DNA from: Trinickia fusca
Lineage (GTDB): Bacteria; Pseudomonadota; Gammaproteobacteria; Burkholderiales; Burkholderiaceae
Assembly: GCF_003628145.1 (NCBI RefSeq)
Contig: NZ_RBZV01000012.1
Coordinates: 90,803 to 154,802, forward strand
Direction: 5' to 3'
Length of the DNA stretch: 64,000 bases
Shown: piece by piece, positions 1 through 8,214 of the stretch
How the letters are laid out: the number at the start of each line of letters is the position of its first letter
Numbering within the stretch: the first letter of the stretch is position 1
The notes under the pieces: model-generated
Seen by the model: the letters and a program-made list of their open reading frames with translations, nothing else
Database searches by the model: none
Told to the model about the DNA's origin: nothing
Translations under genes and position numbers: made by a program

Positions 1-373
1 TCGTAGCGGTGACCAACTGCGTCGACTTCCCTTCGGCGGACGTGAGGAGTCGAAAGTCACGCAGCTGACAATCCGCCCCACCACCAGCTACGAAATTAAG
101 GCGCTCGGGGTTCCCCGCCTCGCGATCAAAGATAGGCACGATGTTCCACGATCCGTTGCCACTGCCACTAGTCTCTTTGACGAACATGGAAATGACATCA
201 AAGCCATGTGCGTTGAAATTCTCGCGCCAAGCACGAACGACCATCGCTGGCTGGCCATGCAACTCAACTTGATTGATGCCGTTGTCGACAGGAATCACCC
301 GGGGCATGCTTTGTGCCGCAGCATGACTCGAAATGCAGATCGGAACGGCTGCCAACGCCGCTAGAATTTTCAT
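1..373 (-). CDS. Secreted protein of unknown function (3' end outside window)
   Basis: The reading frame is open from the ATG at 373 to the window edge, giving 124 residues without a stop, so the C-terminus is missing. The first 21 residues form a clear Sec signal peptide (MKILAALAAV start, cleavage likely after SHAAA), so the protein should be exported to the periplasm or beyond. The visible mature part is rich in Asn, Gly and Val, has one Cys, and matches no family I recognise. No strong Shine-Dalgarno precedes the ATG and no upstream in-frame start exists, so the start rests on the signal peptide. The stretch 374-506 up to the next gene holds nothing recognisable. Confidence 0.65.
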   Translation of the reverse strand, partial: MKILAALAAVPICISSHAAAQSMPRVIPVDNGINQVELHGQPAMVVRAWRENFNAHGFDVISMFVKETSGSGNGSWNIVPIFDREAGNPERLNFVAGGGADCQLRDFRLLTSAEGKSTQLVTAT

Positions 374-506
374 GGAGGTAACCGGACATTTTTGTGGAAA
401 AATTGTCGGCGATTTTCGGACCGATGTCGAATGACGGCTTCTGGCCTGCCCACGCGAGCTCACAGGCTACCGCAGGATCACAGCAAGTGTCGTCACATCG
501 CCTGAA

Positions 507-1007
507 CTACGGGGCGCCCAAAAGGCTGGCAAAGCACGCTATCTCATCACGACTACAGAGGCGCTGCTTTTGGCCGGCAAATTCGTGGAAAATGCGGGCA
601 TGTGCCGTGTATGAGCTTGAACCATCCCGGCTTCTGTATGTTTCGGCCCAGTGTAGTAGCGCGGCGAACGATTCATCGTTTCCGTCGCGGCGAATCCCGC
701 GTTGCCGAATATTGTTGGTGCATTCGGCCTCGCTAAGATCTAGCCAGATCAATGCGGTCGCGCCCGATTGAATCTCTGCGATCAGCCAGCCGTATATCCC
801 CTCGATTACCCAACGATCATGGTTCGCCGCTTCGCGAGCAAGCCGAATCGCCTCTTCCCGTTGACGCGCGACGTTGAACCCTCCGGGTTGCCAGTGAATC
901 AGGTCAAGATCGATCCAAGTTCCGTTGAGGCTGTCGGCGATACGCTCCGACAACCAACTTTTTCCCGCCCCCGAATTGCCGACAATAAGCGTTTTGGTGA
1001 GATCCAT
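507..1007 (-). CDS. P-loop nucleotide kinase-like protein (adenylate kinase/FlaR-like)
   Basis: The 166-residue protein begins with a beta strand and a perfect Walker A motif, GNSGAGKS, at about residues 10-17. A basic, Trp-containing substrate region follows (LDLIHWQPGG), then a Walker B-like strand (WVIEGIYG) and the LIWLDLS strand typical of the small 'topology modulation protein'/adenylate-kinase-like family. Members phosphorylate or bind small nucleotides, but the substrate is generally unknown. The protein should be cytosolic. It stands alone on the minus strand. The family call rests on the motif order; the exact substrate is not inferable. Confidence 0.75.
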   Translation of the reverse strand: MDLTKTLIVGNSGAGKSWLSERIADSLNGTWIDLDLIHWQPGGFNVARQREEAIRLAREAANHDRWVIEGIYGWLIAEIQSGATALIWLDLSEAECTNNIRQRGIRRDGNDESFAALLHWAETYRSRDGSSSYTAHARIFHEFAGQKQRLCSRDEIACFASLLGAP

Positions 1008-1201
1008 GCCGAGCCCCAGGTAAGAGATCGTGAATATTCTGCCTCACGCGTGGCCGCACTGGCCAGGCCGACGCTTCTTGTCGAAATCAAGGCGGTGGCT
1101 GCAACACGCACCGCTTGATCGGCACCCAAACATCGGGAATCGGCACTATGCTTCGAAAGCATGGAGGGCAAGGCTCTCCACCGCCCACAAGGAGCGCGAT
1201 C

Positions 1202-2329
1202 ATGAATCGGCTTGCGGTCATATCCATCGCATTGCTTCTCGCATTCACGAACTTGGCCTGCGCCGCCGAGCACGCAGGGCGTGGGTTCATCCGCGACATC
1301 GGCAACGATCATTTCGCCACGGGCAACAGCGTCGAAATCGAGCAGCCGGTAGCCGGCGATGCGATGGCTGCGGGAACGGCCGTCATCGTTTCGTCGAACG
1401 TAGCTGGCGATGTCGTTCTCACCGGCCGCGACCTTCTTATCGACGGCGATGCTGGTCAAAACCTCTACGCCGCGGGCAGCGAGGTGGTCGTGAATGGCGC
1501 CGTCGGCAGGAATGCACGCCTTGCCGGCGGCAGGATCGATATCGGGCGGCGCGCGCATATTGCCGGCAATGTCAGCGTTGCCGGAGGACGCATCAACGTG
1601 ATCGGTGACGTCAAGGGTTACGTCGAAGCAGCAGGCGGCCGCATTTACATCGACGGCACGGTCGGCGGCGACGTAGAAGCAAGTGGACGCGAAGTGGCGC
1701 TCGGGCCGAACGCGCGCGTGACTGGCGCACTGCGCTACCGCAGCCCGAACCCCATAGAACAAGATCCACGCGCCGTCGTCAGTGGCGGCATCGAACGGCT
1801 GACGGCACAACGGCTTCATGCCCCTGCTCGAGCGATGCATCGAGTCGGGCGTTGGATTTGGACGATCGGCCTGATGCTTCTCGCCGCATTACTGGTTGCC
1901 ACCATGCCCGGCGTTAGCTTGCGTGTATCCGAAACGCTCAGCCAGCGGTTCCTGCTGAGCCTGCTGCTGGCGTTCGTCGTGATCGTTTGCGCGCCTGTTG
2001 CCGCCATTGTGCTGCTCGTCACGGGAATCGGGGCGCCGCTAGGGATACTTGTCGTTCTTGCCTACCCGGCGCTAATGCTCATCGGCTACGTAAGCGCGGG
2101 TATCGCACTCGGCGATGCGATTGTGCGCCGCGTCCGTCCGACCGATGCGGCACTCAAGCGGCGGCGCACTGCCTATGCGGCGCTGGCAGTGCTGGCGCTT
2201 TCGCTCGTCCGATGGATTCCGTGGATTGGCGGCGTCATCACCGTCCTCGCGTTACTCGCAGGCGTGGGGGCATTCGTTCTTCAGGGATGGGCTGCGGCTT
2301 CCGGCCGCAAGGCAGCGGAAACGGCATGA
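1202..2329 (+). CDS. Polymer-forming (bactofilin-like) membrane protein
   Basis: A 375-residue protein with an N-terminal signal sequence (residues 1-20, ending CAAE). About 170 residues of right-handed beta-helix-type repeats follow, with patterns such as GDVVLTGRDL, GGRIDIG and GGRINVIGD spaced about 18-20 residues apart. This is the pattern of the bactofilin/polymer-forming cytoskeletal family. The second half has four hydrophobic segments (about residues 215-235, 245-290, 300-320 and 335-365), so the exported beta-helix is tethered to the inner membrane. Most bactofilins are soluble and cytosolic; this exported, membrane-anchored architecture is less studied. An ATG at 1202 with GGAGCG just upstream sets the start. 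Confidence 0.75.
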   Translation: MNRLAVISIALLLAFTNLACAAEHAGRGFIRDIGNDHFATGNSVEIEQPVAGDAMAAGTAVIVSSNVAGDVVLTGRDLLIDGDAGQNLYAAGSEVVVNGAVGRNARLAGGRIDIGRRAHIAGNVSVAGGRINVIGDVKGYVEAAGGRIYIDGTVGGDVEASGREVALGPNARVTGALRYRSPNPIEQDPRAVVSGGIERLTAQRLHAPARAMHRVGRWIWTIGLMLLAALLVATMPGVSLRVSETLSQRFLLSLLLAFVVIVCAPVAAIVLLVTGIGAPLGILVVLAYPALMLIGYVSAGIALGDAIVRRVRPTDAALKRRRTAYAALAVLALSLVRWIPWIGGVITVLALLAGVGAFVLQGWAAASGRKAAETA

Positions 2330-2415
2330 CCAGTTACCCTGTCGCTTGAGGGAATTCGATATAAACACGGCGCTGCATTAGCGTGCGGCCACCATGCCGC
2401 ACGGCTCCAACACCT

Positions 2416-2871
2416 CTAATTCAGCTGCCTTGCTTTGTCCTTACTCGAAAGTTTGCGGAGCAATTCTGAAAGCCACCAGGGCACTATAACGGCCAACCAA
2501 AAGATCACACCTAACGTCATCGACCGGTGCGCGACCAAAGCGCTAATCGACGCAGCTAACAGCAGCGCGGCGACCATCCAAACTCCAACCGCGATCTTGA
2601 GCGCGAACTCCGCATACTTACCCCTTGACTTGCGCAGTGTCACTACGTCTTCGGTTGCGATGTAGACACTCAAGAACAGTGGTATCGCGAAACTGGCGCA
2701 CCACATCGATAGTTGCAACGGGCGATCAAGTGCGCCAGTCACACCTGTGAGCGCCAATACAATCAACACGCAGAAACCGGCAGAACCAAGTGAATGCTTG
2801 TCGATCAATGCCTCGAGTGCGCTATTGGATCGCATTTGCCGTTTGACGGAAGGCTCTTTCAGCTCAGTCAT
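2416..2871 (-). CDS. Small four-helix membrane protein, unknown function
   Basis: A 151-residue protein with a short basic cytosolic N-terminus and four predicted membrane helices (about residues 30-50, 55-75, 90-112 and 118-138). The ending is charged and Lys-rich. I recognise no family. It begins 30 nt after the stop of the sctC-like gene and runs in the same direction, so it could be the last member of the long pilus/secretin operon. Its base composition is less GC-rich than the operon genes, which could equally mean it is an independent gene. Confidence 0.55.
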   Translation of the reverse strand: MTELKEPSVKRQMRSNSALEALIDKHSLGSAGFCVLIVLALTGVTGALDRPLQLSMWCASFAIPLFLSVYIATEDVVTLRKSRGKYAEFALKIAVGVWMVAALLLAASISALVAHRSMTLGVIFWLAVIVPWWLSELLRKLSSKDKARQLN

Positions 2872-2901
2872 CTTCTTTTCCAGACAAGGCGACGCGCCCC
2901 G

Positions 2902-4320
2902 TCACTGCTCCCCCACCACCGGAATCAACAACACCACCCGCGTCCGCGGCGACGCATCGCTGACCTCATTCCCCGTACTCCCATCGACCTCCGGCGCTAC
3001 CCCATGCGCCGGCGCCGCCGCGATCAACACGGCCCGCTTCGACGCCACATCGACACGCACGCGCGACGCCGCCCCATCGCCAAGCGCGAACTGCGTATCG
3101 AGCGCCACGTGCGGCATATCGAGCGTGCCGTCGACGGTCGGCGTCACCACGAGCTTCACGCCTTCTGCCACATCGAGCAACGACGCATCGCTGCCCGCAC
3201 CGCCCACGCCCTCGTTAGCGGCTGCGACCAGGGCCGATTCGCGACGATTCAGCTCGACGGTCGTGCCATCGACCGTCGTCGCATCCCGCTCGAGCTCCAT
3301 CTTCGCGCGCCCTTCCGCCACGAACTCCTTCAGCTGCGCGGCAAGCGCCGTACCGTCGTCGTCGCTGTACGCAAAGCGAGGCGCAGGCGGCGTACCCGGC
3401 AGCGCGTACGCATCGGGCGCAGCATCGGCCACGGTACGCCATTGCAGCGGCAACGAAGCGAGCGCGTCGGGCTCCACGTCCGCGATATACGCAGCAACGC
3501 GCACGAGCTGCGGCTTCGTATCGTAGTCGCGGATCATCTGCGCATCGGCATCGAGCCGCTCGGGCCGATCGCGCACACGCACAGCATTGTGATCGACGTC
3601 GGCTTCGATCAATGGCAGCGGCGCTTCGTACTCGCGCGGCACGATGCCGTCGGCGAACGGCTTCTCATAGTTGGCAACGAAACGCTCGCGCAGACGCGTC
3701 ACCACACCCGGCATCACCGATGGCACACCACCCACCGTCTCGTGACGATCGGTGACACGCGCAGTGGTCAACTGCACGACGCGCACCGCTGTCCGCACGC
3801 GCTCGCGTGCCGCACGCTCGAGCGCGCGCGCCGTCGCATCGACGCGCGCCACGTACGCGGGCGGCCCATGCACGACGACCGTGTGCGTCGCTTGATCGAC
3901 CTGCGGCACGAAGCGCGTGTCGCTCGCCCCCGTGCTGGATAGTTGCGCGAGCAGCGAATCTGTCGTCGCGTAGTTGAGCCGCAGCGCCAGCGTACGGGCA
4001 TCGGCTTGCGGCGCAACGTGCAGCACCATGCCGTCGTAGTACCAACTCACGCCATAGCTCGCGGCCATCGTCGAGAGAAACTGCTGCGGCGCCAGATTGA
4101 ACCGGCCACTGACGGTGCCGTGCACATCGGGCGCGACGTCGATCGTCACATGCGCTTGCGCAGCCAGCGACGCCAGCGCATCGGCCAGCGGCGCGTTCGT
4201 CGCAACGTAGTCGACGCGCTCGGTCTGCCAAGGAATCGGCGCGGCCAGCGACGGCTGCGCCACACCGAGCGCCACAAGCAGCAAAGCCGGCCAGCCACGG
4301 GAAAGGAATCGATCGTTCAT
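2902..4320 (-). CDS. Degenerate SctC-like secretin paralogue
   Basis: A 472-residue protein with a signal peptide (residues 1-27, ending SLAA). Its N-terminal 200 residues align by eye with the N0-N1-N3 periplasmic domains of type III secretion secretins. They share IPWQTERVDYVA, GTVSGRFN, the SWYYDG motif and HGPPAYVARVD with the SctC encoded at 6363-8183. The C-terminal half is shortened and keeps only traces of a secretin domain (KPQLVRVAAYIADVE, VKLVVTPTVDG). The usual VPxLGxIPxxGxLF signature and the C-terminal S-domain are absent. It probably cannot form a normal outer-membrane ring alone; an assembly partner or periplasmic adaptor is possible (inference). It starts 34 nt after the response regulator gene. 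The ATG at 4320 is favoured because the signal peptide follows it. Confidence 0.7.
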   Translation of the reverse strand: MNDRFLSRGWPALLLVALGVAQPSLAAPIPWQTERVDYVATNAPLADALASLAAQAHVTIDVAPDVHGTVSGRFNLAPQQFLSTMAASYGVSWYYDGMVLHVAPQADARTLALRLNYATTDSLLAQLSSTGASDTRFVPQVDQATHTVVVHGPPAYVARVDATARALERAARERVRTAVRVVQLTTARVTDRHETVGGVPSVMPGVVTRLRERFVANYEKPFADGIVPREYEAPLPLIEADVDHNAVRVRDRPERLDADAQMIRDYDTKPQLVRVAAYIADVEPDALASLPLQWRTVADAAPDAYALPGTPPAPRFAYSDDDGTALAAQLKEFVAEGRAKMELERDATTVDGTTVELNRRESALVAAANEGVGGAGSDASLLDVAEGVKLVVTPTVDGTLDMPHVALDTQFALGDGAASRVRVDVASKRAVLIAAAPAHGVAPEVDGSTGNEVSDASPRTRVVLLIPVVGEQ

Positions 4321-4354
4321 CGCTTGCGCTTTGTCAGGAAACTTTGTCAGGAAA

Positions 4355-5188
4355 TCAGGAAGATTTGCGGGCCCATACCGACTCGAGCGTCGGCTCCGCC
4401 GACGGGCTCCAGGTCGGCGCGGAAGGCGACTCACCGGCCGGCATCGCCGAGGGCGAGTCGGCAGACGAAGCGTCGTCGGTTGGGCTGCCGAGGTTCAGGC
4501 GATAGCCGGTCGCGTAGACCGATTGGATCGTCCAGCCGACGCCGGCCGTCTTCAGGTTCGTGCGCACGCGGCTCACGTACATGTCGACCGAGCGCGTTTG
4601 CACGTTTGCGTCCCAGCCCCATACGACGCTGAGCAAATCCTGCCGCTGGACGACCGTGCCCGCATGCGTCGCGAGATGCCACAGGATGTCGAACTCTTTC
4701 GTGCCGAGCGCGTGCGTGGCGCCGTTCGCGACGAGCGCCTGCTTGCCGCGATCGAGCACGCACTCGCCGACGATCATCTTGCGGCCGTCGACGTTCGATG
4801 CACTCGCGCGCCGCAGCACCGCACGCATGCGCGCGAGCAGCACGCTGCGGTCGATCGGCTTGACGAGAAAGTCGTCGGCACCCGTATCGAGGATCTTCGC
4901 AATGTCGGCTTCCGACGAATGCACGGTCTGAAAGATGACGGGCACCGACGAGCGCGAGCGCCCGCGCACGAACGACAGCAACTGCTCGCCGGTCACGCCG
5001 GGTACGTCCCAGTCGAGCAGCAACAGATCGGCCCATTGTTCGGCCAGATGATTGCGCGCCTCGAGGCCGTCATGAAACGAGGTCACCTGGTATCCCTCGG
5101 CTTTGAGCCACGAGACGAGCATCGCGTGCTGCGCCGGATCGTCCTCGACGACGAGCACGCGAACCGGTTTTCCTGCCACTTGCATCAT
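4355..5188 (-). CDS. OmpR-family response regulator
   Basis: A 277-residue two-domain regulator. The receiver (residues 9-125) has the acidic pair EDD at 15-17, a phospho-acceptor Asp at about 59 (LLLLDWDVPG) and the Lys-Pro switch (FLVKPID). A winged-helix DNA-binding domain follows (about 135-235; TKEFDILWHLA, VDMYVSRVRTNL, VYATGYRL). A Ser/Pro-rich tail of about 40 residues is unusual for the family. It starts with ATGATG directly after an AGGAG site and overlaps the histidine kinase stop by 4 nt, so the pair is translationally coupled. Sitting between two sctC-type genes, it most likely regulates the pilus/secretin locus (inference). Confidence 0.88.
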   Translation of the reverse strand: MMQVAGKPVRVLVVEDDPAQHAMLVSWLKAEGYQVTSFHDGLEARNHLAEQWADLLLLDWDVPGVTGEQLLSFVRGRSRSSVPVIFQTVHSSEADIAKILDTGADDFLVKPIDRSVLLARMRAVLRRASASNVDGRKMIVGECVLDRGKQALVANGATHALGTKEFDILWHLATHAGTVVQRQDLLSVVWGWDANVQTRSVDMYVSRVRTNLKTAGVGWTIQSVYATGYRLNLGSPTDDASSADSPSAMPAGESPSAPTWSPSAEPTLESVWARKSS

Positions 5189-6324
5189 TTCAATGCTCCT
5201 GCTGCAAACGCGCGCACCGAATCGCGCACGGTGTCGAGCTGTCCCTCGCCCTGCGCAGCCAAGCGTTGCCGCGCAAGGCACGGCAGGCGCATGACGAACG
5301 TAGTGCCGCCATCCTCGTTGATCTCGGCGTGCAGCGTGCCGCCATGCAGCGATACGATGCGCGTCGCGAGCTTCAAGCCGAGCCCGAAGCCCTTGGACGT
5401 CTTCTGCGAAAGTTCGTCGAAGTCCTCGATGCGCTCCTTCTGGTGCAGGCCTGGCAGACCGCCGGCCGCATCCTTCACGCCGATCTCGACTTCGGCATCG
5501 ACCTGCTTGAACGAGATCGCGACCGTCGAGCCCGCCGCGGACGCCTGAATCGCGTTGTCGACGAGGTTCTGCAACGCACGCGCCACGAACGGACGCAAGC
5601 CGTTGATCCAGACGGGCCGCTCGTCGGGCAGCCACAAGCGCAGCGACACGCCGCGATAGACGGCCGCCACCTCGAGCTGAGGCACGAGTTCGCGCAGCGT
5701 CGCGCGCAGATCGAAGCGCGAGAAGTCGCGCCGTTGCAGGTTGCCGACGACCGATGAGAACAAGAAGTTCTCGCCAAGCGACAGCGCGTAGCGCGCGAGC
5801 TCGCCGATCTGCTTCATGCCGCCGCACTGCGCAAACGTCGCCGCATCGATCTCCTGCAGCTGCGTGAGCGCGACGATCGAATTCAACGGCGAGCGCAAGT
5901 CGTGCGACAGAAAGCGTAGCGACGCGATGCGCTCGTCGAGCGCGCGATGCAGCGGCGTGATGTCGACGATGGCGACCGACGCGGCCACGCAGTTCGCGTC
6001 GCGCTCATCGTGCTCGACACGCGTGAGCTTGAGCCAGCACCACGTGCCGTCGATCTCGACTTCGCGTCCCTGCTCGAGCGCCGTGTACGGCTCGGCGCCA
6101 TCGCGCAGGCAAAAGCCGAACACATGTTCCAGCGCCGTGCCGACCGGAATCGGTGTCCCGAGCATCGCCACGGCGCGCGCGCTCGCTGCGACGACGCGGC
6201 CGTCGGGCGCAAGCGCGACGGTGCCCCACGGCTGCGCATCGAGCATCGACTGAAGCTGCTTGATGCCGACGCTCACCTGCGCGTCGTGCGGCGCCGGGGC
6301 GTGAGCATATCGAAGTGATTCCAT
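5185..6324 (-). CDS. Soluble PAS-type sensor histidine kinase
   Basis: A 379-residue kinase. It has a PAS-like input domain (about 25-135; WGTVALAPDGRVVAAS), a HisKA dimerisation segment with the H-box FLSHDLRSPLNS at about 155-165, and a HATPase_c domain with N-box LQNLVDNAIQAS, G1 box KDAAGGLPG and G2 box GFGLGLKLATRIV. No signal peptide or membrane helix is visible, so it should sense a cytosolic cue, perhaps pilus assembly or envelope state (inference). It lies 38 nt after sctC and overlaps the response regulator start. The ATG at 6324 follows a GAGGT ribosome site; upstream in-frame codons lack one. Confidence 0.85.
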   Translation of the reverse strand: MESLRYAHAPAPHDAQVSVGIKQLQSMLDAQPWGTVALAPDGRVVAASARAVAMLGTPIPVGTALEHVFGFCLRDGAEPYTALEQGREVEIDGTWCWLKLTRVEHDERDANCVAASVAIVDITPLHRALDERIASLRFLSHDLRSPLNSIVALTQLQEIDAATFAQCGGMKQIGELARYALSLGENFLFSSVVGNLQRRDFSRFDLRATLRELVPQLEVAAVYRGVSLRLWLPDERPVWINGLRPFVARALQNLVDNAIQASAAGSTVAISFKQVDAEVEIGVKDAAGGLPGLHQKERIEDFDELSQKTSKGFGLGLKLATRIVSLHGGTLHAEINEDGGTTFVMRLPCLARQRLAAQGEGQLDTVRDSVRAFAAGALK

Positions 6325-6362
6325 TTGCGTACCTCGCGAGATGCGCTTGCTAGCGAGCGCGA

Positions 6363-8183
6363 TCAAGGTTCGACGATGCGCGGCGTCAACAGGAACAGGC
6401 GTTCCATGTGACTGTCGTTGTTGCTCGCCGTCTTGAACAGATTGCCGATCACCGGGATCTTCGACAGCCCCGGCACGCCTGCCACGCCGTTTTTCCGATT
6501 GTCGACGCGATAGCCGGCCACGAGCAGCGCCTGGCCTTGCTTGATGAACGCCGACGTGTTGATGTCCGAGCTCGTGATGACGGGCAGATTACCGACGGTC
6601 TGGTCGGTTACCTCGCCGTCTTCGATCGACACGTCGAGCTTGATCTGCGTCGAGCCGTTCTCTTCCACGATCATCGGCAGCACACGCAGCGACACGCCCG
6701 TCGACACCGAATACAAATCGGCCGACGTGTAGCCCGACACCGGCACGAAGAAGCGCGTCTTGTTCGCCATCACCGCTTCCAGGTTGTTCAGCGTCGTGAC
6801 CTTCGGGCTGGAGTCGATCTTGGCGCGGTTCGTCTGTGTGAGCGCGTCGATGCGCGTCATCAGGTAGCGGCCCGCGTCGCCGAGCACGGCCGCCATCGAC
6901 AAGCCCGTCGGCGACACGGGCACCGGCGTTTGCAGCGTGCCGTTCAGCGACGTCGTGCCGAATGTCTGCGTGAGCGTGCCGTTATAGGTGTTCTGCGGGA
7001 GCACGCCGCCGCCGGTCTGGATGTCGACGTGACTGTTGTGCGCGGTCCAGTCGACGCCGAGCTGTTGCAGCGCGTTGTCGTCGACTTCGATAATGTGCGC
7101 CTCGATCTCGATGAGCTGGGGCTTCACATCGAGCCGCTCGAGCAGATCGGGGTACTGATACATGCGATCGGGCAGATCGCGTACGAGCACCGAGTTCGTG
7201 CGCGGGTCCGCCTGAATGACGGGCAGCGAGTCGTCCTTCGAGCCGCTCGCTTGATCGTTGTCTTGTGCGGGCGCGTTGTTCGCAGCCTGCGCGATGCCCT
7301 GGCTCGGCTGGCCCGACAAGCCGCCGAGCGGCCCGGTGGCCTGCGGCAGCGGTGGCAGCGGCGGCGTGCCGGGCTTGCTGTTGTAGCCGCCTGAGGCCGA
7401 GCCGGCCACATCGCTCATGGACTTGGACCTCATGACACCGGCAGCAGCAGCCGCACCATTGGCGGCGCCCCCCATACTCTGCGAAGGCGGGTGATACATG
7501 CTATTGAGCAGCGAGGCGACGCCCGCGAGCGTCACCTGCTGGCCGTCGACGTCGACCGTGCGATCCACGGCCCACGCGTGACGCAGCGGGTACACGCGGA
7601 TCTCGGTGCCCGAACGGCGCGACGCGTTCTTGTCGATGCGATCGGCCACGCTCGTCACCATCTGCACGTAGCTGGGCGGGCCATTCACGATGACGGCGCC
7701 CTGCGAATCGTCGTAGATCAGCGGGAAGCGGTTGTCGGCCACGCCGAGCTGCGTCAACGTGCGACGCAGTTGTTCGGCCGACGCGCTGTCGAGCTTGAGC
7801 AGCGAGTTCTTCATCTCGGCCGGCATCACGATGTCGAGCACCTGGCCGTCGTAATACCAGACGAAGCCGAACGTCGAGGCCAGCGTGTCGAGAAAGCGCT
7901 GCGGCGGCATGTTGAAGCGACCGCTCACGGTACCCGCCACCTCGCCGCCGATGTTGGCGGGAATGCCCTGGCTGGCGGCGAAATCGCGCAGCACGTCCTT
8001 GACGTCCTTGCCCTCGGCCGAGTACGCGATGCTGCTCGTTTTCCAGTGCACCGCCGTCGCGAACGACGCAGGCGCGGCGCACATGAGCGCGACGACGAGC
8101 GCCGCGAGCCACGCGCTGCGCGCATGGAACGGCGAGCGCAATCGATGGCGGCGGAATGATTCGTCTTGACGATGGTTACGCAC
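6363..8183 (-). CDS. sctC: Type III secretion outer-membrane secretin SctC (HrcC/YscC type)
   Basis: A 606-residue secretin with a long basic N-terminus and signal peptide ending near residue 42. N0-N1-N3 domains follow with the typical SctC motifs: VHWKTSSIAYSAEG, GTVSGRFNMPP, FVWYYDGQVLD, DNRFPLIYDD and NGPPSYVQMV. A Gly/Ala/Pro-rich linker (about 235-320) leads to the conserved secretin domain (LIEIEAHIIEVDD, SSPKVTTLNN) and the signature VPGLSKIPVIGNLF. It would form the outer-membrane ring of a Hrp-type injectisome. Unusually, it lies 31 nt downstream of pilV within a type IVb pilus operon, and no other injectisome gene is in the window. The start is GTG, with GGAG 8-9 nt upstream. Confidence 0.9.
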   Translation of the reverse strand: MRNHRQDESFRRHRLRSPFHARSAWLAALVVALMCAAPASFATAVHWKTSSIAYSAEGKDVKDVLRDFAASQGIPANIGGEVAGTVSGRFNMPPQRFLDTLASTFGFVWYYDGQVLDIVMPAEMKNSLLKLDSASAEQLRRTLTQLGVADNRFPLIYDDSQGAVIVNGPPSYVQMVTSVADRIDKNASRRSGTEIRVYPLRHAWAVDRTVDVDGQQVTLAGVASLLNSMYHPPSQSMGGAANGAAAAAGVMRSKSMSDVAGSASGGYNSKPGTPPLPPLPQATGPLGGLSGQPSQGIAQAANNAPAQDNDQASGSKDDSLPVIQADPRTNSVLVRDLPDRMYQYPDLLERLDVKPQLIEIEAHIIEVDDNALQQLGVDWTAHNSHVDIQTGGGVLPQNTYNGTLTQTFGTTSLNGTLQTPVPVSPTGLSMAAVLGDAGRYLMTRIDALTQTNRAKIDSSPKVTTLNNLEAVMANKTRFFVPVSGYTSADLYSVSTGVSLRVLPMIVEENGSTQIKLDVSIEDGEVTDQTVGNLPVITSSDINTSAFIKQGQALLVAGYRVDNRKNGVAGVPGLSKIPVIGNLFKTASNNDSHMERLFLLTPRIVEP

Positions 8184-8214
8184 GGCTGTAACTCCGAATA
8201 GCGCGGGTGAGCGG

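Noticed and set aside
899..1840. Minus-strand open frame of 313 codons
   Set aside because: It is antisense to the bactofilin-like gene and has no protein-like composition or ribosome site.
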